13,260 nucleotides of DNA from an uncultured Bacteroidales bacterium. Lineage in GTDB: Bacteria; Bacteroidota; Bacteroidia; Bacteroidales; UBA932. Below are positions 6,866 through 13,260 of this stretch, piece by piece; the first letter of the stretch is position 1, and every line of letters begins with the position of its first letter. Made by a program: the position numbers and the translations under genes. The stretch lies in NCBI GenBank assembly GCA_937906795.1, contig CALCUQ010000073.1:1-13260 (forward strand), given 5' to 3'. The notes under the pieces were generated by a model that did no database searches, was not told the DNA's origin, and saw only the letters and a program-made list of their open reading frames with translations.

Positions 6866-7288
6866 ATGGCAACAAGTGCGGCAAAAGGTGCGGCCAAAGT
6901 AGCTGAGGCTAAACCAGTTGAAAGAGTAAGATACAGTGATGAAGAGCTTTTGGAGTTCAAAAATATTATTCTTCAAAAATTGGAAAGTGCAAAGAGGGAT
7001 TATGATGAGCTTAGAGCTGCAATCACTCATAGTGCTAGTAATGGTGTAGAAGATACATCTCCAACATTTAAGGTATTGGAAGAGGGTGCTTCATCTCTTT
7101 CAAAAGAGGAGTCTGGCCAATTGGCCCAAAGACAGTATAAATTTATACGTTCTTTAGAGGCTGCTCTTGTGAGAATTGAGAATAAAACTTATGGAGTTTG
7201 CAGAGAAACAGGTAAGTTGATTCCTAAAGAGAGACTGATGCTTGTTCCTCATGCCACTTTGTGTGTGGAGGCTAAAAATAACAGATAA
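6866..7288 (+). CDS. DksA/TraR family protein with incomplete zinc finger
   Basis: Codes for 140 residues. An alanine-rich N-terminus is followed by a helical region (about 24-105) that would form the coiled coil of DksA-like proteins, which enter the RNA polymerase secondary channel, and then the C-terminal finger YGVCRETGKLIPKERLMLVP (from 109). The finger fold signature (YG-C..-G..I...RL...P.A..C) is kept, but only Cys112 and Cys133 remain of the four zinc ligands; the partners are Thr115 and Ala136. Zinc binding is therefore doubtful. Known: proteins of this subtype are common in Bacteroidota and lie beside ileS and lspA. Inferred: a transcription-modulating role, not the classical ppGpp-dependent one unless shown. 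The stop codon overlaps the lspA start by one base (TAATG). Confidence 0.85.
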   Translation: MATSAAKGAAKVAEAKPVERVRYSDEELLEFKNIILQKLESAKRDYDELRAAITHSASNGVEDTSPTFKVLEEGASSLSKEESGQLAQRQYKFIRSLEAALVRIENKTYGVCRETGKLIPKERLMLVPHATLCVEAKNNR

Positions 7289-7914
7289 TGAAATTGTCAA
7301 AAGGACAGTGGATATCTCTGCTTGTGATTTTGTTACTTGTTGTTGATCAGGTAATAAAGTTTGCAGTAAAACTTAATATGACTCTTGGTGAGAGTTTCCC
7401 TGTATTGGGTGATTGGTTTCATATTTGTTTTGTGGAGAATAATGGAATGGCGTTTGGCATGCAGTTTGGCGGTATGATAGGCAAACTGGCTTTAACGTTG
7501 TTTAGAGTTGTCCTTATTGGATTTCTGATTTATTATCTTAGAAAATTAATTAAAAGAGCGTGGGTTCCTACAGGTGTCCTTGTAGGACTTGCGCTTATTT
7601 TGGTAGGAGCAGTTGGAAACGTTATAGATTGTATTTTTTACGGAGTGATTTTCAATGCATCTACGCCTGTTGAGGTTGCACAGTTATTCCCCGATGGGGG
7701 TGGCTATGCCCCTTTATTGTTTGGCAAGGTTGTGGATATGTTTTATTTCCCGATAATAGAGTCTACGTTTCCACAGTGGCTGCCAATATGGGGAGGGGAG
7801 GAGTTCACATTCTTTGCTCCAGTCTTTAATTTTGCTGATTCTTGTATATCGGTGAGTGTGGCGTACCTTATCCTTTTCCAATATAAATTCTTTGCAAAAG
7901 AAGAAGAAAAGTAA
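7288..7914 (+). CDS. lspA: Lipoprotein signal peptidase (signal peptidase II)
   Basis: Codes for 208 residues, with a one-base overlap to the preceding gene. This inner-membrane aspartyl protease cuts signal peptides of prolipoproteins just before the lipid-modified cysteine. Seen: first-helix Asp20 (VDQVIK), the NN-box VENNGMAFG (49-57), the catalytic GNVID (Asp114) and FNFAD (Asp184), and four hydrophobic segments. Arg, usual after the first catalytic Asp, is Cys115 here. About 50 extra residues lie between the two catalytic motifs (about 124-178, with VVDMFYFPIIE), making the protein longer than the roughly 165 residues of E. coli LspA; this periplasmic insertion is common in Bacteroidota. 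Its product would be needed by lipoproteins such as the efflux subunit encoded further down the window. Confidence 0.96.
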   Translation: MKLSKGQWISLLVILLLVVDQVIKFAVKLNMTLGESFPVLGDWFHICFVENNGMAFGMQFGGMIGKLALTLFRVVLIGFLIYYLRKLIKRAWVPTGVLVGLALILVGAVGNVIDCIFYGVIFNASTPVEVAQLFPDGGGYAPLLFGKVVDMFYFPIIESTFPQWLPIWGGEEFTFFAPVFNFADSCISVSVAYLILFQYKFFAKEEEK

Positions 7915-7932
7915 TAGTTGTCTTCTGTATCA

Positions 7933-9078
7933 ATGAAAAGTTTTCTTAGGAAATTGTACAATTTTATACCGAGCGGTGTAATTTGTCTTGTTATAATATC
8001 ATCTGTTTTTGTCCTTTTGGGAATGGAAATGGGTGCATCAAATCTTATTAATACCATTATGAATACAGCGCATGATTTATTGATCAATACTGTGTTCTAT
8101 TTAATGGCGATATGTGTAATTACTGGTGCAATAGGAAGGCTTTTTACAGAATTTGGTGTAGTGGAGCTGTTGGAGTCTTTATTGAGGCCGTTAATGAAAC
8201 CCTTGTTCAATCTGCCTGGAATGGCTTCATTAGGAGGTGTGTTGGCGTTCTTGTCCGACAATCCTGCTATAATAGGTTTGGCTAAAGACAAAAAATTTGC
8301 TTCTCATTTTAAAAAGTTCCAGTTTATTTCACTCACAAATTTTGGTACTGCTTTTGGTATGGGATTGCTGGTGATAGTCTTTATGATAGGCCAGGGATAT
8401 TATGTAGCTCCGTTTATTGGCTTTTTTGGAGCTTGTTGTGGAGGTATGGTATCAACAAGGCTAATGCAATATTTTGTTCTTAAAGAGTATCCCAATTATA
8501 AAAGTGAAGATGCATGTGTGCTTGAAGATAATATTGAGGAAAAAGAGAAAGAATCTGGCAAATCAATGTTTCAGAGAGTTCTTGATGCCTTGCTTGATGG
8601 TGGTAGAACAGGGGTGGATGTTGGATTGGCCATTATCCCTGGTGTTCTTATAATTTCAACTATGGTTATGCTGCTTACTTTTGGTGTGTCAAAGCAGGGG
8701 GATTATGCAGGTGCTGCCTACCAGGGCGTTGAATTTTTACCATGGATTGGGGCAAAATTAAGTTGTGTGTTTGAATTCTTGTTCGGGTTCCATGACCCTC
8801 ATCTTATAGCTTTCCCTATTACGGCTTTAGGTGCTGTTGGGGCGGCTTTGGGCCTAATTCCTAATTTTATTGAGCATGGATGGATAGATGGTAATGCAAT
8901 AGCAGTCTTTACTGCAATAGGAATGTGCTGGAGCGGATATTTAAGTACACATACTGCTATGCTGGATACATTAGGATACAGACAACTTACTTCCAAGGCT
9001 ATTATTGCCCATACAATAGGTGGTTTGGTGGCAGCTATAATAGCACATTTGTTATTTTTGGTATATTCTTTGTTCTAA
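7933..9078 (+). CDS. Nucleoside-recognition (Gate) domain membrane protein, SpmA/SpmB-like
   Basis: Codes for 381 residues from the ATG at 7933. A TTG at 7918 would add five residues, but it lies only 3 bases after the lspA stop and is not needed. About eight hydrophobic segments occur, in two halves linked by a charged stretch (about residues 185-205, rich in E and K). Each half carries a Gate-like segment: LSDNPAIIGLAKD with NFGTAFGMG in the first, and FGFHDPHLIAFPITALGAVG with WSGYLSTHTAMLDTLGYR in the second. This two-Gate layout is seen in the spore maturation and nucleoside-recognition protein families. The transported or sensed molecule is not known for these proteins, and sporulation is not implied in Bacteroidota. 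It follows lspA by 18 bases and is likely the last gene of the ileS operon. Confidence 0.8.
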   Translation: MKSFLRKLYNFIPSGVICLVIISSVFVLLGMEMGASNLINTIMNTAHDLLINTVFYLMAICVITGAIGRLFTEFGVVELLESLLRPLMKPLFNLPGMASLGGVLAFLSDNPAIIGLAKDKKFASHFKKFQFISLTNFGTAFGMGLLVIVFMIGQGYYVAPFIGFFGACCGGMVSTRLMQYFVLKEYPNYKSEDACVLEDNIEEKEKESGKSMFQRVLDALLDGGRTGVDVGLAIIPGVLIISTMVMLLTFGVSKQGDYAGAAYQGVEFLPWIGAKLSCVFEFLFGFHDPHLIAFPITALGAVGAALGLIPNFIEHGWIDGNAIAVFTAIGMCWSGYLSTHTAMLDTLGYRQLTSKAIIAHTIGGLVAAIIAHLLFLVYSLF

Positions 9079-9084
9079 ATTTAG

Positions 9085-9092
9085 TATATTTG
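9085..9092 (+). promoter_or_regulatory. Possible -7 promoter box for the DUF4251 gene
   Basis: TATATTTG matches TAnnTTTG and lies 56 bases before the ATG at 9149. The nearest TTTG boxes upstream have spacers of 12 (9069-9072) or 24 bases (9057-9060), neither ideal. This is therefore a weak call, supported mainly by the 70-base gap between genes. Confidence 0.35.
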
Positions 9093-9148
9093 GAAAACAT
9101 TAGTTACTTGGAGTTGTTATATAAACGAAATTAAAAAATAGATATATT

Positions 9149-9739
9149 ATGAAAAGATTGTTTTTATCAATAGTATTGCTTGCTACTGTTATGTGTGCTG
9201 GCAATCTATATGCTCAAAATGAGAAAGAGCTTACAAAGGAGGAGAAAAAAGAGCTTAAAAAGCAGAAAAAAGAGAGAGAAAAAGCTATAGAGCAAAAATT
9301 GGAGGGGGTAAAATTCCAGGTTGCATTGGCAGCTTTAAAACAAATGAATTTTGTTATTGAGGCAGATAGAGCAGAGTTTAAGTATGGTAACATAATTAAT
9401 GTGTCAAGTACAACTAACTTTGTTGCAGTTAGTGGAGATAAAGCTACTGTACAATTGTCAGTATCTGGTCATGTGATAGGCCCTAATGGTGTTGGCGGTG
9501 TTACTGTGGATGGCTCTGTTACCGGAGTTGAAACATCTACAGACAAGAAAGGAAATGTAAACTGCAGTTTTAATGTAATGGGTTCTGCAATTTCTGCTTT
9601 GGTAGAGATTATGTTGCCAAAAGGGGACAACTATGTTACAGTGTACATCACTCCAAACTACAATAGTAACAGAATGAAATTCTATGGAGTATTGGTGCCA
9701 ACTGCAAAATCATCGGTATTTAAAGGTTTTGCTTGGTAA
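9149..9739 (+). CDS. Secreted DUF4251-type protein
   Basis: Codes for 196 residues. A clear signal peptide (MKRLFLSIVLLATVMCAGNL, then YAQ) is followed by a very charged lysine/glutamate helix (about 24-52, likely coiled coil), then a beta-rich domain with repeated V/T/S strands and glycine turns (about 60-196). The cysteine at residue 16 lies inside the hydrophobic core, not in a good lipobox, so I favour a soluble periplasmic product. The layout and the C-terminal MKFYGVLVPTAKSSVFKG match the DUF4251 family, found mostly in Bacteroidota and of unknown function. It stands alone: 70 bases after the previous gene, with its own possible promoter and a strong terminator behind it. Confidence 0.78.
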   Translation: MKRLFLSIVLLATVMCAGNLYAQNEKELTKEEKKELKKQKKEREKAIEQKLEGVKFQVALAALKQMNFVIEADRAEFKYGNIINVSSTTNFVAVSGDKATVQLSVSGHVIGPNGVGGVTVDGSVTGVETSTDKKGNVNCSFNVMGSAISALVEIMLPKGDNYVTVYITPNYNSNRMKFYGVLVPTAKSSVFKGFAW

Positions 9740-9760
9740 TAGCAAGATTTATAGACAAAT

Positions 9761-9797
9761 AAGGAGAGGCCTGTATAGTGTCTCTCCTTTTTGTTTT
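9761..9797 (+). terminator. Intrinsic terminator after the DUF4251 gene
   Basis: AAGGAGAG (9761-9768) pairs perfectly with CTCTCCTT (9782-9789) around a 13-base loop that may close further through G-T and C-G pairs. The stem is followed by T runs (9788-9792 and 9794-9798). It begins 21 bases after the stop codon and separates this gene from the efflux operon. Confidence 0.85.
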
Positions 9798-9853
9798 TAT
9801 ATTGATGAACATTTAGTGATAAAAAATGTTCTATTGTTCGCCAATTGTAGGAG

Positions 9854-9880
9854 TTTGGTTATATTTTTTGATTAACTTTG
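9854..9880 (+). promoter_or_regulatory. Putative promoter of the RND efflux operon
   Basis: TAACTTTG (9873-9880) matches the -7 consensus TAnnTTTG. TTTG at 9854-9857 is the candidate -33 box, with a 15-base spacer that is shorter than usual. The ATG of the efflux operon lies 35 bases downstream of the -7 box. Confidence 0.45.
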
Positions 9881-9888
9881 TTAGTTAA
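9872..9888. promoter_or_regulatory. Inverted repeat over the -7 box (candidate operator)
   Basis: TTAACT (9872-9877), five bases, AGTTAA (9883-9888): a perfect 6-bp dyad that covers the -7 box of the putative efflux promoter. The position and symmetry suit a dimeric repressor, as often controls RND pumps, but no regulator gene lies in the window and AT-rich DNA makes short dyads common by chance. Confidence 0.35.
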
Positions 9889-9915
9889 AATATTGAAATT
9901 AAAATCGAAAAACAT

Positions 9916-11052
9916 ATGAAATTTTCAAAGTTTTGGGCATTGGGCCTACTAGCTATTTTAGCGGCTTGCGCAGAGCAACAGCAAGCCCCTCAAGTGTATG
10001 GTTATGACCTGTTGACACTTGAGCCACAACAAAGAGTGCTGTATACAGATTATTCGGCAAGTATAAAAGGTAAGCAAGATATTGCAATATATCCTCAGGT
10101 GGCTGGAGCTATAACAAAAGTTGCTGTAAGCGAGGGTGAAAATGTAAAGAAAGGTCAAACTTTATTTATTATTGACCAAGTTCCGTATCAGGCAGCCTTA
10201 AGAACAGCTCAGGCAAATGTTCAAGCTGCTCAGGCAGCCTTGGCATCTTCTAAGCTTACATATCAGAATAAATTGGAACTGTTTGCCAAGAATGTTATTT
10301 CAAAGTCTGATTTGACTATGTCACAAAATAGTCTTTTGTCGGCCGAAGCAAATTTGGCACAAGCTCAAGCTGCCGAAATTAATGCAAAAAACAATCTTTC
10401 TTATACAGTTGTAAAAAGTCCTTCCAATGGTGTTATAAGTGTATTGCCATACAAAGTTGGAGCTTTGGTAAGTGCAAATATGCCTCAGCCTTTGACAACA
10501 GTATCAGACAATTCTCAAATGTATGTATACTTTTCTGTAAATGAGAACCAATTGTTGAGTATGATAAGACAGTATGGCAGCAAGAGTGAGGCAATTAAGA
10601 ATATGCCTGCAGTGCAGCTGAAACTTAGTGATGGCTCTGTATACGAACTTGGAGGAAAGATTGAGAATATAAGTGGTGTTATTGACAAAGCAACAGGTTC
10701 AGTTTCTGTAAAAGCTGTTTTTGACAATAAAAACGAATTGCTTCACAGTGGAGCATCCGGTTCTGTAATTATTCCTGTAACAGTAGAGGGTGCAATAGTA
10801 ATTCCTCAAGGAGCTACAATGGAGATTCAGGATAAGATCTTTGCATACAAGGTAGTTGATGGTATTGCACAAATGACAGAAGTTAAAGTGCAATATGTTA
10901 ATGGTGGTAAGGAGTATATTGTTAAAGAAGGACTTAAAGAGGGTGATGTTATTATTGCTTCTGGTGCCGGATTGGTAAGAAATGGTGTAAGAGTTGAAGC
11001 TGCAAAAGAGGCTCCCCAGGCTACTGAAACAAATACAGAAGTTGTTGAATAA
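9916..11052 (+). CDS. RND efflux membrane fusion (periplasmic adaptor) lipoprotein, AcrA/MexA family
   Basis: Codes for 378 residues. A lipoprotein signal peptide with lipobox ILAAC places the lipid on Cys18, so the mature protein is membrane-anchored. Next come the first half of the lipoyl/barrel-sandwich domain (about 55-86, with VAGAITKVAVSEGENVKKGQ), the alpha-helical hairpin rich in A, Q and N (about 90-160), the second lipoyl half (KSPSNGVISVLPYKVGALV), the beta-barrel (about 190-290) and the membrane-proximal domain. It links an inner-membrane RND transporter to an outer-membrane channel. The RND gene starts 14 bases downstream, and the two form one operon. The outer-membrane factor (TolC/OprM type) is expected beyond the window end. 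The substrate cannot be told from this subunit. Confidence 0.95.
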   Translation: MKFSKFWALGLLAILAACAEQQQAPQVYGYDLLTLEPQQRVLYTDYSASIKGKQDIAIYPQVAGAITKVAVSEGENVKKGQTLFIIDQVPYQAALRTAQANVQAAQAALASSKLTYQNKLELFAKNVISKSDLTMSQNSLLSAEANLAQAQAAEINAKNNLSYTVVKSPSNGVISVLPYKVGALVSANMPQPLTTVSDNSQMYVYFSVNENQLLSMIRQYGSKSEAIKNMPAVQLKLSDGSVYELGGKIENISGVIDKATGSVSVKAVFDNKNELLHSGASGSVIIPVTVEGAIVIPQGATMEIQDKIFAYKVVDGIAQMTEVKVQYVNGGKEYIVKEGLKEGDVIIASGAGLVRNGVRVEAAKEAPQATETNTEVVE

Positions 11053-11066
11053 TTAAATTTTAAATT

Positions 11067-13260
11067 ATGGATTTAAGAAGGTTTGTTGATAAACCGGTAT
11101 TTTCGTCGGTGATATCAATTATTATAGTGGTGGTAGGTGTAATCAGTATGATTGCGTTGCCAATTGAGCAGTTTCCGGATATTGCTCCTCCAACAATCTC
11201 TGTAAATGCAACCTATTTTGGTGCCAGTGCTGAGACTGTCCAAAAGAGTGTGGTTGCCCCTTTGGAGGAGGCAATCAATGGTGTGGAGAATATGAACTAC
11301 ATGAAGTCTTCTGCAACTAACTCTGGAACAGCAAGTATCCAAATATATTTCAGACAAGGGACAGACCCGGATATGGCTGCAGTAAATGTGCAGAACAGGG
11401 TATCTAAGGCGTTGAGCCAGTTGCCTTCTGAGGTATCTCAAGTTGGAGTAACTGTTACAAAGAGACAAAGTAGTACTTTGCAGATGTTCTCTCTTACCAG
11501 TCCCGACGGAAGATATGATGAAAACTTTATTTCCAACTACATAAATATCAACATTAAGCCTGAGATTCTTAGAATTGGCGGAGTTGGTGATATTATGATA
11601 TTGGGAGGTAGCTACAGTATGAGAATCTGGTTAAAACCAGAAAAGATGGCTCAATATTCTTTGAATCCAAGTGATATTACAGCTGTTTTGGCTGAGCAGA
11701 ATATTGAGGCTGCAACAGGTACTTTTGGACAAGATTCAGATGCTGCTTTCCAATATACCATGAAATACAAGGGACGTATCTATATGCCGGAGGAGATGGG
11801 TGAGATTGTGATAAGATCTAACGAAGATGGAACACTTCTAAAGCTTAAAGATGTGGCTGAGGTTGAGTTGGGTGCAGAGAGTTATGCATATCACGGATAT
11901 ACCAATGGAACTCCAGGTGTGCTTTGTATGGTGTATCAGACTGCAGGATCCAATGCAACTGCTGTTAATAAGGATATTGATGCATTTCTTGCAAAAACTT
12001 CGGAGGAACTTCCAGAGGGATTGGAGATTGTTCAGCTTATGAGTGTGAATGATTTCTTGTTCGCATCTATGGATAATGTAATTCATACTCTATTGGAGGC
12101 TATCTTCCTGGTTATTTTGGTTGTGTATGTATTCTTGCAGGATATCAGATCTACTGTTATCCCATTGATTGGTATTGGTGTATCTCTTATTGGTACTTTT
12201 GCATTTATGGCTGTTATGGGATTCAGTATTAATATGCTTACCCTATTTGCACTGGTTCTGGTTATTGGAACGGTGGTGGATGATGCCATTATTGTGGTGG
12301 AAGCGGTGCAGGAAAAGTTTGACAGGGGATACAAATCATCATATTGGGCCAGTGTGGATGCAATGAAAGGTGTAGGTGGTGCAGTTCTAACCTCTTCACT
12401 TGTGTTTATGGCTGTATTTATTCCTGTATCGTTTATGGGAGGTACATCGGGAATATTCTATAAGCAATTTGGATTGACAATGGCAGCTGCTGTAGGTATT
12501 TCTGCAATTAATGCGTTATCATTGAGCCCTGCTTTGTGTGCTTTGTTCTTAAAACCTTATGCCACTGAGGGAGAGGAGGAGAAAAAGAATTTTGCTGCTA
12601 AAGTAAGAAAAGCTTATAATGCTTCATTTAATGCTCTTATGAAGAAATATAAATTTGGTGTTGTATTTTTCTTAAAGAGAAAATGGTTGGTATGGAGCCT
12701 TATAGGATGTAGTATTGTACTCTTTGCATGGCTAATGAACAATACCAAGAGTAGTCTTGTGCCAGAGGAGGACCAGGGTACTATTATGATGAACGTGAGT
12801 GCATCTCCTGGAACTACCCTTAGCGTTACAACAGATGCGATAAAACTGATAGAGGAGAGATTGAAACAAATTCCTCAGATTAAAGATTATGCAATGGTAT
12901 CTGGTTATGGCCTTATTTCTGGACAAGGTAGCAGTTTTGGTATGTTTATAGTAAAACTTAAACCATGGGAAGAAAGACCAGACAAACAAGATAATGTTAA
13001 TAGTGTAATTGCCCAGATATATGCACGAACTGCAGATATCAAAGAGGTTTCTGTTTTTGCAACATCTCCGGGTATGATTCCTGGTTATGGTATGGGAAAT
13101 TCATTGGATTTACAGTTGCAGGATAAGAAAGGTGGAAGCATAAGTGAGTTCTATAATATTTCCCAAGAGTATATTAGAGCTTTGTCTGGCCGTCCAGAGG
13201 TTGCAATGGCGTATTCTTCTTTTGATATCAGATATCCTCAATGGCTTGTTGAAGTTGATG
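11067..13260 (+). CDS. RND multidrug efflux transporter, AcrB/HAE1 family (3' end outside window)
   Basis: Open for 731 codons from ATG 11067 to the window edge, about 70 percent of the usual 1030-1050 residues. Seen: the standard N-terminus MDLRRFVDKPVFSSVISI with the first membrane helix, the porter-domain motif LPIEQFPDIAPPTISVNATY, the trimer and porter region with GGVGDIMILGGSYSMRIWL, and the proton-relay pair Asp405-Asp406 in TVVDDAIIVVEAV (equivalent to D407/D408 of E. coli AcrB). The helix 5-6 segment SLSPALCALFLKP and the start of the second periplasmic half (SSLVPEEDQGTIMMNVSASPG) follow. It works as a proton-driven trimer with the lipoprotein adaptor encoded 14 bases upstream. The two consecutive aspartates and the PEEDQG block place it in the hydrophobic/amphiphilic (HAE1) group rather than the heavy-metal group. 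No frameshift is seen up to the edge. Confidence 0.96.
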   Translation, partial: MDLRRFVDKPVFSSVISIIIVVVGVISMIALPIEQFPDIAPPTISVNATYFGASAETVQKSVVAPLEEAINGVENMNYMKSSATNSGTASIQIYFRQGTDPDMAAVNVQNRVSKALSQLPSEVSQVGVTVTKRQSSTLQMFSLTSPDGRYDENFISNYININIKPEILRIGGVGDIMILGGSYSMRIWLKPEKMAQYSLNPSDITAVLAEQNIEAATGTFGQDSDAAFQYTMKYKGRIYMPEEMGEIVIRSNEDGTLLKLKDVAEVELGAESYAYHGYTNGTPGVLCMVYQTAGSNATAVNKDIDAFLAKTSEELPEGLEIVQLMSVNDFLFASMDNVIHTLLEAIFLVILVVYVFLQDIRSTVIPLIGIGVSLIGTFAFMAVMGFSINMLTLFALVLVIGTVVDDAIIVVEAVQEKFDRGYKSSYWASVDAMKGVGGAVLTSSLVFMAVFIPVSFMGGTSGIFYKQFGLTMAAAVGISAINALSLSPALCALFLKPYATEGEEEKKNFAAKVRKAYNASFNALMKKYKFGVVFFLKRKWLVWSLIGCSIVLFAWLMNNTKSSLVPEEDQGTIMMNVSASPGTTLSVTTDAIKLIEERLKQIPQIKDYAMVSGYGLISGQGSSFGMFIVKLKPWEERPDKQDNVNSVIAQIYARTADIKEVSVFATSPGMIPGYGMGNSLDLQLQDKKGGSISEFYNISQEYIRALSGRPEVAMAYSSFDIRYPQWLVEVD

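Noticed and set aside
7918..7932. TTG start for the Gate-domain protein
   Set aside because: It adds only five residues and follows the lspA stop by 3 bases; the ATG at 7933 begins a natural N-terminus (MKSFLRKL).

Overview
This 13.3 kb window looks like the chromosome of an AT-rich member of the Bacteroidota, most likely order Bacteroidales. The evidence is the long Bacteroidetes-style IleS, a DksA/TraR protein with a half-lost zinc finger, a DUF4251 lipid-exposed or secreted protein, promoters of the TTTG / TAnnTTTG type, and A-rich start contexts without Shine-Dalgarno sequences. I cannot name the species.

Left part, minus strand (about 3349 down to 1): cvpA, then a 48-residue single-membrane-span ORF, then a C39-peptidase ABC transporter, then two short precursor peptides with double-glycine leaders. 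The spacings after the small ORF are 4, 11 and 4 bases, so these look like one translationally linked unit. The transporter reading frame is broken by one extra base in a GGG run (1802-1804). Removing that base restores an exact 702-codon protein with every catalytic motif. The two peptides share leader positions and a lysine-rich amphipathic core pattern, but have opposite net charges. This is the most interesting part of the window: a compact, possibly two-peptide bacteriocin or signalling system.

Middle part, plus strand (3414-9078): housekeeping genes ileS, a DksA/TraR-like regulator, lspA (lipoprotein signal peptidase) and a nucleoside-recognition (Gate) membrane protein, with spacings from a 1-base overlap to 18 bases. 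They are probably one operon driven by a promoter that interlocks with the divergent cvpA promoter in a 65-base intergenic region.

Right part, plus strand (9149-13260): a secreted DUF4251 protein closed by a clear intrinsic terminator, then a tripartite RND efflux pump operon. The pump begins with a lipoprotein membrane-fusion subunit, followed by an AcrB-like inner-membrane transporter that runs off the window end. An inverted repeat covers the putative pump promoter. No rRNA, tRNA, insertion sequence or CRISPR array was seen, and no stretch above 300 bases lacks a gene.
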